Assembly: GCA_036346355.1 (NCBI GenBank)
Contig: CM070572.1
Location: 39,283,944 to 39,347,943, forward strand
DNA from: Rhipidocladum racemiflorum
Taxonomy: Eukaryota; Streptophyta; Magnoliopsida; Poales; Poaceae
Direction of reading: 5' to 3'
Length of the DNA: 64,000 bases
Positions 42,281 through 53,985 of this stretch are shown here, in pieces. Both the position numbers and the translations under genes were made by a program. Under the pieces are notes generated by a model. That model was given only the letters and a program-made list of their open reading frames with translations, was not told the DNA's origin and did not search any database. Each line of letters opens with the position of its first letter. The stretch's first letter is position 1.

Positions 42281-43775
42281 GGGTTCAAATTTTCGTCGAA
42301 ATTCTGCGAAATTTTGGATTTCGGACCCTCCGAGTTCCATAATCCCGGCGAAATTTTAAAAATCCTAAAAAAAATTAAAATTGCTACAATACCCAATAAT
42401 TTCGGCGAAATGGACCGAAATCTCGGTTATTTGACCAAATTTGAAAAAAATTTGACCGGAGTTTGACCGGATTGGATTCTTCAAGTCGTTTTCTATGTTT
42501 GACCAAAATTTCAAAAAAAAATTGATGATTTTTGACCACCATAAAATTAAAATTGCTAAGTTCTTATTTTGAACTTTACAACGAGCAATGTTTCTTGTGT
42601 GAAGTTTGCTGTCTTACCATAGTGCTCTCGTTGGCAATGAGACTACGGGGATAGTTGGAACTTGGAAGTTCTTAGAAGTGATCAGGTTAATGCTACGGGC
42701 ATTATTGTTGCAGAGTTTTATTTTTGTGTCATCCAAACTTGTGAACCTTTTATGTAATATTGTCTCCTAATATTTTTTATTCACTTCATGCCACAACTAA
42801 TGCATATACATTATGTCTTTTTAGGCTTTAGGAATTGAAGAATGTATATCTGACTGCAGTAATAACATCTTTTCACCTTTATAATATAGCTACATGCATG
42901 TTTAGGATAAATGGATTATTCATTAGACAATGATTGACTGAGGCTACTGTATAACTGTCAGCTAAAGTCTTCAAAGTGAACATGCACATCATACTCATTT
43001 CTTAATTACCTGGGAACTTAATTTTGTGCAACTTTTTTTATGCCAATCTCATTGTTTTTTATGTGCTAAAGTTCAAGCTCATCCTCTAAATATCTTATGA
43101 CAACATTATTAATACATTAGGACCTTTCACAAAAAAATTTAAAATTTTATAACTTTTGAATTGTGATGGATGGAATACATGATGTTTGTGAATGTAATTT
43201 AAATGTTTATCATTTTGTGATCATATTATGTAATGATTTTATTATGTTGTCTAGTTAAAGTGTTCAAATCCAAAAATCAAGCGGAATGCTACCAAATTTG
43301 GTTGTGTACGGTATTTTATGTGCAAAAACTTAGTAAATTTCATTCAAATAGATAAGAATGTCACATAAATTCTTTCATGATTATTTTCAAAAAATTTCCT
43401 ATTTTTTTATAGCCCCGAGATACCATTTTATAGTACTTTTCACTATATGAATTTTTACAAATTCCTTAAGCTTAATCATTATCTACAAATTTCATGACTA
43501 TTAATGATATATCAGAAACATACACAAAAAATTTCTAAAAAATTTAACAAATTTTGCATACTTTTTAGATCATTTTAATTTGGCCGAGATCTCGACTAAA
43601 TGGACCGAAATTTCGATAATTGAAACGAAATCCCAGAAATTTCGGTTAAAAAAAAAACGGATTTAAATTTTGTCTTCTGAATTTCGTCTGGATTTCATCC
43701 GAAATAACGAGATTTCGACGAAAAATCGGATTTCGATCGACGACGAGATTTGACCTAAAACGAAATTTTGAACCT
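42281..43775. mobile_element. Probable hAT-like element, about 1.5 kb
   Basis: The ends read GGGTTCAAATTTTCG and, inverted, AGGTTCAAAATTTCG. Subterminal regions are dense in CGAAATTT motifs in both orientations. Flanks GCATTGTA and TAATTGTA agree at 6 of 8 positions, so the target duplication is uncertain. No transposase frame is seen. Confidence 0.55.
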
Positions 43776-43863
43776 TAATTGTAGCGCACTGTTTTTTTGT
43801 AGCGTTTCAGCCACCTCAACGGCCGCTGGCAAGTCGATTATAATGCTGCTTGCGACTTGCGAC

Positions 43864-44246
43864 CAGGGTTTACTAAATCGATCCGGCGATTTTTCGGATG
43901 AACAATATTTTTTGATAATCGCAAAAATCGAGTCAAAAATCGGCCGAAAATCATCAAAAATCGAATGAATTCAAAAACCAAATTTTTTCAAAAAAAATTC
44001 AAAAATTGTCGATTTTCGTGGAAAATCGATGACCTTGTTGAACTTTTTTGTGCGATTGATTTTTGTAGCGATTTTTGACGAAAATCGACCGATTTCCACC
44101 GGTTTTTGACACGTAAATTTTTTTCGAATTTTTGAATTTTTTCGAATTATTTTTTGAATTGGATCGGTTTATCGACCGGTTTTTGATATCGGGCCGCGGT
44201 GATACGGGCGAAAATCGCTCGATTTTCGTCGATTTTGCGAACCATG
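43864..44246. mobile_element. Non-autonomous hAT element, 383 bp
   Basis: The ends CAGGGTTTACTAAATCG and, inverted, CATGGTTCGCAAAATCG are flanked by a perfect 8-bp duplication CTTGCGAC (43856-43863 and 44247-44254). The body is full of AAAATCGA/TCGATTTT motifs. Confidence 0.88.
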
Positions 44247-44546
44247 CTTGCGACTAGTGACCATGTAGACCATTTTGCAAAGTAAAAGAGTTGCATAAAT
44301 GAATCATCTCCATCATTAATATTTCAAACAATAAACTGAGAACAAAAAATTGAAGATGGCAGTTAAAAGCCAAAGGCAGGGGTGACATACTGAGCTGCAC
44401 TGCATGGGGGCAAAATGGCCTGTAAGACTGTATAGTGCGGCGACCCCAGCAAACTCCTTCCAAGTAGAACTACATCAGGGCTATACATGTTTTGTACAAC
44501 TGCCATCGTTTCTCTTTGTTTTCTTATCCAAAACCTGCAATTGTTG

Positions 44547-47500
44547 TCATCTGGGTCCAGATAGCTCAATTGGCTCTATTATGAAGGACGATGAATCGTG
44601 TGGATCCTCATGTCTTACAGAGAAACTGCAAGAGCCTCCATAAGGCGGCGCTTCTCTATTCAACTCTACGCCGTTCTCTGCCAGTGTGACATTAGCTTCA
44701 AGGGCATGTAGAACCTCTGACATCTTGGGCCGCAGAATAGGATTCGTCAGCGTGCATTGGAGAATCACGTTGACGGAACACTTCAACTCAGCTACATCAA
44801 ATGAATCTTTGAGATCCCGGTCAACAAGTTTATCCAGCTTCTTTTCCTCCTTGAGTTCTCTAACCTGCAGAGGAATATGGCTGTCAATCTCTCCAGCTTG
44901 GGAGTTAAATATAGTATGTGCCAAAGAGTTTACCCAATCTAGAATCATTCCCTTCTGAGATTGGCCATGTCCATTGCTCAAGGTTTTAGGTCCAGTAATC
45001 AGTTCCAACAGTAGAATACCAAACCCATAAACATCGGTCTTTTCTGAAGACTGTCCTGTTGAGAGATATTCTGGAGCAATGTGTCCAATAGTACCCCGTA
45101 CTGCAGTAGTAACATGTGATTCTTGTCGGTCAAGAAGTTTTGCCAATCCAAAATCCCCAACAACCGCTTCAAAACTTTTATCAAGCAATATGTTTGCTGC
45201 TTTAACATCCCTGTGAATGATCTTAGGATTGCATTGTTCGTGAAGATACAATAATCCCCTGGCAGCCCCAAGAGCAATGCACATACGTTTGCTCCAATCA
45301 AGAGATGGTTTTCCGTGATGGTAATCTGTAAATTTCAACTTCACATTAGAAAGAGAACAAGATACAAAAACACACGAATAATAGAACAGTGGCCCAAAAC
45401 CAGCCAAAAATGGGGAACACAAAGAAACTTTCTATATAAGGAAAACATCAGATTTTGAGTAAATATTATTTCAGCAAGATGACTTACACAGAATGCTAAC
45501 TATAACTAGAAAGCACAAACATCAAAATATTGTGGACAATCAAAGTTACCTCTCAAGCAGTCCGCAACACTGCCATTTGGCATATATGGATATACAAGCA
45601 ACCTTTCTTTTGAGGTCATGCAAAACCCATACAAGCGCAAAAGGTTCCTGTGCACCGCTAGGCCAATCAACTCAACTTCTGTCTGGAATTGAACTTCACC
45701 AGTAACATCAGGATCTTTTAACCTTTTTACTGCCACTAAAGTTCCATTTCTCAGACAGCCTTTATAAACAACACCAAAACCACCTTGACCTAATATATTC
45801 TTTGAGTTAAAATTGTCGGTCGCACTTTGCAGCTCATGAAATGAGAAATGCTTCAGATGGCCCAATTCAATTTCAAGATCTTGATCTAGAAGTAAAAAGA
45901 AGAAGGAAGAGATTGTCAGATCATACATTTTTGGCAGTAAGAACATAGATGCTTAGCGAATTACCAGCAGAAGCAAAACGCAAGCGCCATCTGCAGTAAT
46001 TTAGCCAACATGCAAACAGCAGAACAAATATTGTGGAACAGGTGACACTTAGAGAAATTGCCAGTGCTAATTGATGATGGTTCTTAGTTTTTGTCGACAG
46101 TCTAGACGTTGTTGTTTCTGCAATGAAAGGTAGGTCAGTTCAAAAGGACACAGATGTAAAAGAGATGATGTCAGGTAAAAATTACCATTAGTAACTACTG
46201 TCAGATCAGTGCAACCATGTAGAATTGATGACTTGCAAAGGAACCTGTTTCCCGCGAGACTGGAAAGCAGAGGTATAGTAATGTTAAGTGAAGCATTAAA
46301 ATCGACAGGAAAGAATGATTAGCACATGCTCAGTTTTAGCTTATGGAAGGCGAAACAATCATAATTTGCAGCTGCTCAAATAATTTGGATGAGCAAACGA
46401 AGGAGGAAAATAATAAGAAGAGCTGGAGCTTGTTTTGCATACTCTCTCGCTCACCTGTAGTCATGTGCATCGATTTTTGGAACTGGACCACTTAAATTGT
46501 TGGATGATAAGTCACTGAAACATATTTCCCACGTCAGTTTAAAAACCAAGAAATACATTTACACATATCACTTACGTGAAAAGAGAATAAACATGTAAAA
46601 AGAGACATACAGGAATGTGAGACCTGGAAGCTTTGCAACTTCAACAGGGATCTGTCCAGACAAGTTGTTCCTATCAAGGCGCCTGATGGATTGAGAAAAC
46701 AACAGTCAATTCAAAATATGAGACACAAAATTTGAAGTCATATTTTGACATCAACTCACAGATAATTTAGTTGAGTCAGCTGCCCTAATGAACTTGGGAT
46801 TTTGCCAACAAACTGGTTACCAGAAAGATCAAGAGCTTTCAGAGTGGTCAGCTTTCCTATCTCTGGAGGAATGTCACCTGATATTATGTTATTCTGTAGT
46901 AACCTGAAAGAGATCAATAAATAATTGAGCAATCAACTCTGGTGTTTGTTTTCATTTTCACACGGATAAACGAAAATCAACGAAACAGATCTACAAGCAG
47001 CAGAAAGAATATAGTTACATGATTGAGAAAAGCACCATAGACAAAACAGTATGTTGCATGCAATGCGTACTAAGCTCATGTGTTCACAAGTAGGGGTGAA
47101 AACATAATGAGTATTGGTCAGGATATATTTGTATCCTGATTATGAAGTTGAATTCGAATAATCTCATATTTGAATACGGATCAAATGAATATTGAATATG
47201 AATTCAGATTCAATTTCTGCTCAATTTGATCGATTTCAGATATCCATGTAATTCATATAATAGTCAGATATTAAGGACCTTGTGTCCTCATATGTAGCAC
47301 AATTGATCATCAAAGTTATCGAGTTACTCAAAGAAACATGAATCCATGCTAAAGGCATATTACAACAATAGTCAAATGTTGTAACAATACTTCATAATAA
47401 ACAATGTTGCAAATGGTCAATACTTGGCACAGTTTCACTTGGGTGAATGAAGCAACAAAAATTTTGAATTGGATGGCCAGCCCATCATCCCAAGCAGACG

Positions 47501-49173
47501 GTTATCTTCCTGACTTCATTCCAAACATAATTTTGATCTATGCTACCTCTCTGTTTGCCCAAATGAAACCATACAACCTACACCGCAAGATCAAATTTCA
47601 AAATCCACCACTAGCCCCATGTACCACATTCTAGAAATGTAACAAAGTATCACAAAGACAAGAAACTTTTCTGAATGTTATGACACGGCAGCAATATGCG
47701 TTCACAAATGAGTGGTGGATGTTCAAGATGACACAAAAGGTGGAAGACGGCGAATAGGAAGTATAGTGTGGTACTGTGGTAGCATTGTCAATCATACAAA
47801 GTAAGCTTGATTGGCTTGCGTTAAGTTCTAAAAAAACTGGGGTTATGTTCCCTTCGTGTCAACTAAAGAAAAGAAAATTTGAACAGGGGAGTTTTGTGGC
47901 ATGATATCTGTCATATCTCAGTCATGTATTTTACTCGACAATTCTTGTCCTGACCCCTGAGAGTTACCCTACATGCAATTTTCTTACATCCAACTATTCC
48001 CTCCAGTCACAAATAGTTGTCGTTTTGGACATAAGTGCAATCAAATTTTCGAAACTTTGATTGTCAATATCTTTTTACATACATTGGATACATGAAAATC
48101 ATATGTGTAGGTTTGTCTCGAAAAATACTTCCAAAATATTATAATTTTATTGGGTTTTATAAATATTTTAGAATATAAATCAGTGATCAATGTCGTGTTT
48201 TGGGGACTGTGTCGTTGTCTAAAACGACAACTATTTGTGACTAGCGGGAGCATATGCCAATTGCCAATAGCCTTATTGTAAAGTCCCCACCTTACAGCTC
48301 CCTAACCATCGTGATAGTGATACATTAGTCACTGATAGAACCATGGAACCACCTAAGCAACGGTTGGGAAAATTGACACCCACCAACCTACAAATGTTGC
48401 TCTACCACGCTAGAAAAATTTCAACTTTCAAACACGCAAACACAAACATTCTCATTCTCGAACCAATTCAGCTCGAAAGCATACCAATTTTACTGTGCTG
48501 CAAGACACGCCGTGTTTGAGGCACTAATGAAACAAAAAGCAACAAGTGTGAATCTGCTATCGACAAGGTGAATTCGTTTCCAAAACCCTTACATTGTCTG
48601 CAGGTGGCTGAGATTCCCGATGCTCGGCGACAGCGTCCCGGACAATTCGTTGTTCGCCATCTGCCTGCAACTCCAGCATCCAAACGAAACACCACCACCA
48701 CCACCACCACCACCACCAACAGGGCAACAGTCACAAAAGCCCTCTTTTCAATCCAATTATCCGACCCCAACACAACAAATAAGGGAGCAAAAGATCTCAC
48801 AGCGAGACGACGAATCCGTCGGGAGAGCAGGCGACCGTGGACCAGGTGCAGGGGTCGACGGAGTTGATGTCCCACCCGACCATCACCCCCTTCTCGTCTC
48901 GCATCCGGCTCTTCACCGCCATCAGCGCCGCCACTGCAACACCACACACACGAGCACACCCAAGACGCGTCACCAAAACACCTCCTCGAACCAAACACTA
49001 AACCCTAACCACAGCTAGGGTTCCGCCCAAAACCCAGCCACGTCACACCACCCACCTTCATAGTTGAGCCCCTTGGGCGAGAGCGGCGGGTCCCCGGCCG
49101 CGACCCCACCGGCGGAGAGGAGCCACGCGGCGGCAACCACCACCACGGCGGCGAGGGCGAGGGGCCTCGCCAT
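44547..49173 (-). CDS. LRR receptor-like kinase, subfamily II (At5g45780-like)
   Basis: The predicted coding exons, 5' to 3', are 49173-49056, 48933-48801, 48664-48593, 46903-46760, 46682-46611, 46514-46455, 46259-46186, 46117-45965, 45885-45550, 45325-44934 and 44864-44547. All are joined by GT..AG introns and give 623 residues. Order: signal peptide (MARPLALAAVVVVAAAWLLS), N-terminal cap with DPCTWSTVAC, about five LRRs, a short Cys-containing juxtamembrane linker, a membrane helix (about 250-275), then a kinase. The kinase has GQGGFGVVYKG, VAVKRL, the RD motif IIHRDVKAANILL, DFGLAKL and GHIAPEYLS, so it looks catalytically active. Exon sizes 133/72/144/72 are those of the SERK/NIK subfamily. 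Intron 3 (48592-46904) carries a Stowaway MITE. The ligand and pathway cannot be read from sequence. Confidence 0.9.
44865..44933 (-). other. 69-nt in-frame intron inside the kinase domain
   Basis: On the minus strand it begins GTAAAC and ends CTGCAG, in phase 0 between ...ILDW and VRELKEE.... It contains no stop codon, so retention would add 23 residues after kinase subdomain IX/X. Relatives in the family run directly from W to V/R here, which supports splicing. Confidence 0.75.
47092..47300. mobile_element. Possible hAT-derived fragment in intron 3
   Basis: TAGGGGTGAAAACATAA followed by GGATA/GAATATGAAT-type motifs resembles the left arm of the hAT family at 17194. No right end is seen. 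Confidence 0.35.
47995..48254. mobile_element. Stowaway-like MITE in intron 3 of the kinase gene
   Basis: The 256-bp element (47997-48252) has ends TTCCCTCCAGTCACAAATAG and, inverted, TGCTCCCGCTAGTCACAAAT, with TA on each side. Inner TTGTCGTTTT is also inverted. This is the typical Stowaway (Tc1/mariner) structure. Confidence 0.82.
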
Positions 49174-50269
49174 GGCAAGTGGGGAAGAGATCGCGAGCCG
49201 CGGCAGCTTGCCTGCGTGGTCTCGCTGGCCATGGGGTATAACACTGTACTGCTGTATCGAGTGCAGCGTCGGCGGGGGATTAGATTAGTTCGATGTTAAT
49301 TAAGGCGATTTGGTTTGGGAATTGGGCATCTTAATTACGAACGATGGCTACGGGACTTAATTACCGGGGGGAGTGTGGGTGTGTGGCTCCAGGCTCGGGA
49401 ATTGTGCCCAGTGCTGGGTTTATTTTAATTTTTTCCTCTTGTGGAACTGGAAATGGGTTTTTTCTCGTTCTCGAGAAGAAGGGGGGTGACGAGGGAATTG
49501 GCGCTTCCGGTCTGCCAATTATTACTACTTCTGCTGCTCCCTTGTTCTTTTGTTTGTTTGTTGGTTGACTTTTTTTTTTTACTTCTGACACAGTTTTATA
49601 AGAATCTCACATATACTTATATACGAGAGCAACCGATGAAAACCTAATAATATAACAATTTCCGCACTATCTCATAGTGGGTCGCTTCAACACCATGTTA
49701 TCCAACACGTGTTTATATTATTGATTTGATATCCCTATGTACATGATCCGTAAAGTATGATCACCAATCAATACATATGCTGACCTACAAATCGCAATTG
49801 TCCCACATGATGATATAAGGTTATTGATAATTCATAACAATATCAAAACATGAATAAGGAGTTTTACGAATAAGTCACATACTTATTGATTGATACTTAT
49901 GGTATTTATTTAAGTGACAAAATAATCATATTATTGCATAGATATAGATGTAATATAATCATCTCTATAATTATCTGAAGGGTATATCACTAGCAATTCC
50001 ACCTTCCACATTGGCCATGGATATCATAACCTCCAACACCTATCAACAAATTTGAGACATCAGATATATCTTTCATTTTTTAAAAACTTTTTTTTTTGGC
50101 AATAATCAAAGAACTATATAATGCACATATCCTCTGTTTCCAAGTATTGTCCGTAAGCTCTCATGCTAGATTGTAAAAGTGAATGCAAGATTGAGAAAAT
50201 AAATTGGGGAGAACTCAAAAAATATATAGTGTAGAAATTAATGGCCATTCTAGACATGGAAAAATAACA
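49174..50269. other. Upstream region of the kinase gene
   Basis: The first 150-200 bases should hold the 5' UTR and promoter, but no clear TATA box is visible. The rest is AT-rich with no gene recognised. Confidence 0.45.
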
Positions 50270-50534
50270 TACTCCATCTGTCCAAATTTATAAGGCATAT
50301 TTTTTTGAATGATATTATCCATAAATATAGGGTGTATTTGATATTCCAATGCAAAATTAGTGTTGTTCCCTATATACCCCGAATAAATATCTATATTTAC
50401 TTCATATTCTCTATATGCATGAATTGAATATAGTGCTTAATGATGATAATTAGGGGTAATCTAGTTATTTTTAATATCTTCTTGGTCTATGTGCTAAGAA
50501 GAAATATGTCTTATAAACATAGATAGAGGGAATA
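50270..50534. mobile_element. Stowaway MITE
   Basis: The 261-bp element (50272-50532) has CTCCATCTGTCCAAATTTAT at the left and, inverted, TTCCCTCTATCTATGTTTAT at the right. Both run into AAGGCATATTT-like sequence, and TA flanks each end. It has the standard Stowaway consensus form. Confidence 0.85.
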
Positions 50535-52290
50535 GTAGTATAAAGATGTAGGCATTTACAGTGAAGTATATCTCTACCATGACAACAAGTTTGATTCAGT
50601 GGTCAAGTGCACAGCAAATAGAGTAACCAAATTAGCATAGTAACAGCTGAGCAAACATTTACACATAACACAAACCAAATTCCAATTTGCAGTCAACAGA
50701 CAAATTAGGTGTCTACAGCGAGCTAACATTTGCCGCTCACAAGAATCAGTGGCCTTGCCCTCTCTTCGGAAGGGTTTGGTCGAGTCAGTAGTGGGCTGGT
50801 GGGCATGGGCATGCGGTCGCGGCACCGGAGCTTGACGATGCAGAAATGTCAGAGCGGCACTTGACAATCGCGACTGGAGGCAGCAGAGGAAGGGGAAAGA
50901 GGCTGGCGAAATTTGTCGCCTCGAACTCCTCCCTCAATAACTGCCATGCCCCCAACCAAATCAACCAAATCGATAAAGGAGTGGAATTGGGGGCATCAGG
51001 CTTACCCTACACAGAGGAAGGGAGGACAACGATAGGATGATGGCGGTGGTGTCAGGGGAGGGAGTGGCATAGTCGACCTAGAGGGGTGGGAGTCGATGAA
51101 GAAGCGAACCGCGTCAGTGGAGAGGGGCCCTATATCCAGTTTCACGTGCATGCCGTCGAGTCGTCGTATCCCATCCCTACTTCTTCCTCACCATCCGACA
51201 CTTACTGCCTCACTCGGCTATGCTGTCACCACCACCACGTCCCCTGCTAGGGTTTCGAGGAACGTCACGGCGAAAAGGATGGGCGAGGATGGACCGAAGA
51301 TGAGGGTGGGGTTCAGGAGGAGGGCAGCACTGAAGGCAGAGGCGGAGGCGTCGGTGGGGCTGGAGCCCACCCAGCCCCAGCGCAAGGAGCCAAGGACCCC
51401 ACCCCCATGTAGGACACAGCACATACGGCCTGCCGGTTGCCGGCCTGGTTCGAATTTGAAAGCCCATGGCTAATGGCCCAGCCGCCCAGCGTATAATACG
51501 CATACCGCCTATACGGTATAGGTTATAGGTAGACATCGTGTACTCGTCGGGCGCTGGCCGCGTGACTCCCGATCGTCGGTTCGTCTAATCGTCTTCTGTG
51601 TCTCGGCGAGTCGTCGGCTACTCGGCTCGTCTCTTTGCGACCTCGCCAACTGCGGCGACCGAGCGACGAGCGGCACACCGACCGACCGACGTGATCACGT
51701 GATCTGTGATCACGTTTCAGTGGCTTCGCGCCAGCGAGGAGATCAGGAGACGGCAGTCGGCCAGACGAACGTTTTGCGATCCTAGTTATTTGTAAGTTAT
51801 TTTCACAAGCTTGTTATTTGTTAACAATCACCGGCCGCATATTCTATGCCTGCCTAGTTTTTATTCAATTCAATGACTTCAATCTTACAAAATAAATTTA
51901 GACAAGTGAGATATTTTACAACATTTTCAGAACATACTTATATTGTATACAATTTAAATTTTAACTATTTTACAATATATCGGCAGTCATAATAGCTAAT
52001 TTTGAATGTCTTTTTTTAAGCCCCTCTCTTTAGAACTTTCTGGCTCCGCCACTGACTGAAGGATTGTGCGAGGATGGACGAGAGGGGAGGATAGCGGCGT
52101 GACGTTGTAGGTATGGCGAAGGAGCAGCAGAGTAAGAGGTTGGCGATGGAATTCATCCGTGACCTTGTGAGGGTGATGGGATAGCGACATAGGAGTTGAC
52201 TCACTGGCCCCATATGTTGGCGCATGACTTCAAGTGGACAGGGAGCCGGTGGAATGACTATGGTTGGTGCGGCGGTGCTAACGCGAGGAG
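50535..52290. other. Intergenic stretch with unrecognised GC-rich frames
   Basis: Frames of 97-125 codons (for example 51096-51473 on the plus strand) have no domain and overlap frames on the other strand. A terminus-like TCTGGCTCCGCCACTG at about 52038-52053 resembles the end of a common grass MITE family, but no partner end is found. Confidence 0.4.
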
Positions 52291-52626
52291 TGAAAGTGCA
52301 TCTAGGCCCCCTACAATTGGTTTTGAATGATTAATGACAAACGATTAAAGAATCTAATGTGTTCAACTAGTTGATGAACAGGTAAAAGGTTCGAGAAGAG
52401 ATCATCTATGTATTTGGGTATCCTCCAGCTCGTAGAGTAAGAAAAACGGCATCTCTAGGTGTATTTTTCTCGATTCTTTGAAGTCATAGGATTGCCGTAC
52501 TATTAAGAGGGATGCATTGAAATTGATTTAGAGATGGTCTTCTTGCTCAAGATGAATTTTGTCTAGTCTCTCAAGAGTTAGTAGTCTCGTCTCTCGCTTC
52601 GGATTGAGTTTTGTTTTAAGTTCAGG

Positions 52627-53131
52627 TCGGACATTCCGAAATTGTATCGGACATTCCGATGGTTCAGAAGTTCCGAAGTGTAGTTGTGCTTTAGTCCGTT
52701 GTGCTCTGTTAGGGTCGGACATTCCGATGTATTGTTTCGGATGTTCCGATACCTGTTGTGTTTTAGATTGGGAGCTCTCTGTTAGCTTCGGATGTTCCGA
52801 TCTTGGGTATCGGAAGGTCCGATGTGTGCTGTCTTGTGTAAAGGTGCTCTCTGTCTAGTTCGGACTGTTCGAAGTTTCATCTTCGGAAGTTCCGAAGTGG
52901 TTGTTTTCCAGTTTGGGAACTCTCTGTTTGTTTCGGATGTTCCGATATTTTATATCGGACATTCCGATGTGGACTTAGCTTGTTTAGTTGGGTTCCCTCT
53001 CTGGGTGTCATCGGATGTTCCGAAGTTGTTATCGGACTTTCCGATGCTTGTAGTTTTCGACCGTTGGAAGCTTTCCAAGTCTGGTAGTTTGCACACATCG
53101 GATGTTCCGAAGTTCGTATCGGACATTCCGA
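52627..53131 (+). promoter_or_regulatory. Paired dyad array in U3 of the second copia copy
   Basis: Dyads start at 52627/52647 (plus 52664, one mismatch), 52715/52737, 52788/52810, 52860 (degenerate)/52883, 52933/52955, 53011/53032 and 53098/53119. Pair starts are 88, 73, 72, 73, 78 and 87 bp apart. Individual dyad centres differ from those in the other element while the arms and spacing are kept. Confidence 0.85.
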
Positions 53132-53175
53132 TGTGAGGCCGAGTGCGGGGGTAACGGCTAGTTTTGAACCAAAAC

Positions 53176-53183
53176 TATAAATA
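53176..53183 (+). promoter_or_regulatory. TATA box of the second copia LTR
   Basis: TATAAATA followed by CCCCTCTCCC lies 45 bp after the last dyad of the array. Confidence 0.82.
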
Positions 53184-53781
53184 CCCCTCTCCCACTCCTT
53201 TTGCTGGTTACACACTTGCTTGGGCTGTGTACTTGAGCATCTTAAGCATTCACTAGAGCAATCTTGAGACATCCTCTTCCTTGATCTTAGGGATCATTTA
53301 GTGAGTGAGGATTTGTCAAGTGTGGTTGTGAGTTAAAGAGCTAAGTTGTCATTCATCTTGAGCAAATAGAGAACCACTCCAAGATCAAGAATCAAGTGCA
53401 TTCATTACTCTTGGAGGTTGAAGGACTCCTAGACGGCTAGGCGTCGCTCACGAGCCCCCGACGATTGTGGGACGCCGTGAGAAGTTTGTGAAGGCCGGCT
53501 CCGCCTCCGAAAGGAAAGGATCCAATAGTGGAATCAAGCCTCAAGTGTGATCGAGGTTTGTGAGGAAAGGGTTGGAAGAGACCCGGCTCCTTGGGAGCCT
53601 CCTCAACGGAGACGTACGATCCCCTCAAGGATCCGAACTCCGGGAAACAAATTGTTGTGTTCTCTCTTGTCACTTATTGTCTCATTAGTTTCGTGGATTT
53701 ACTCTGATTCTCCTATTAGTTGCTGAGGGCAAGTAGTTTAAGTTGCTTGTTCTAATCTTGAATCCACTTGTTCAAAGTTGA

Positions 53782-53852
53782 TCGGATATTCCGAATTTAT
53801 TACGGAAGTTCCGAAGATATCGGAAGTTCCGATACTGGATCGGAATATCCGT
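53782..53852 (+). promoter_or_regulatory. Four dyads near the LTR end, second copy
   Basis: Dyads start at 53782, 53802, 53820 and 53840, spaced 18-20 bp, matching the U5 cluster at 27016-27086 of the first element. Confidence 0.75.
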
Positions 53853-53934
53853 ACTTTTCTGCTGCTTTAAACTGTCTAAAATTTTAATTAGCCTATTCAC
53901 CCCCCCCTCTAGGCAATTGTCACATCTTTTCAAT

Positions 53935-53947
53935 TGGTATCAGAGCC
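53935..53947 (+). other. Primer binding site, second copia copy
   Basis: TGGTATCAGAGCC lies two bases after the LTR. Confidence 0.92.
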
Positions 53948-53985
53948 GAACCTTCTCGAAGGCCTAACCGCTTGAAGGGAACGTG

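Larger units (their letters stand above)
52291..53932 (+). repeat. 5' LTR of the second copia copy
   Basis: It runs from TGAAAGTGCATC to CATCTTTTCA. It is clearly the same LTR family but more diverged from the first element than that element's two LTRs are from each other, so it is an independent insertion. Confidence 0.93.

Noticed and set aside
48620..49018. 132-residue plus-strand ORF opposite the kinase exons
   Set aside because: It is antisense to exons 2-3 of the kinase gene and includes a CCA-repeat run; it is a shadow frame.
51096..51473. 125-residue plus-strand ORF
   Set aside because: GC-rich, no domain, and overlapped by long frames on the opposite strand; not supported as a gene.
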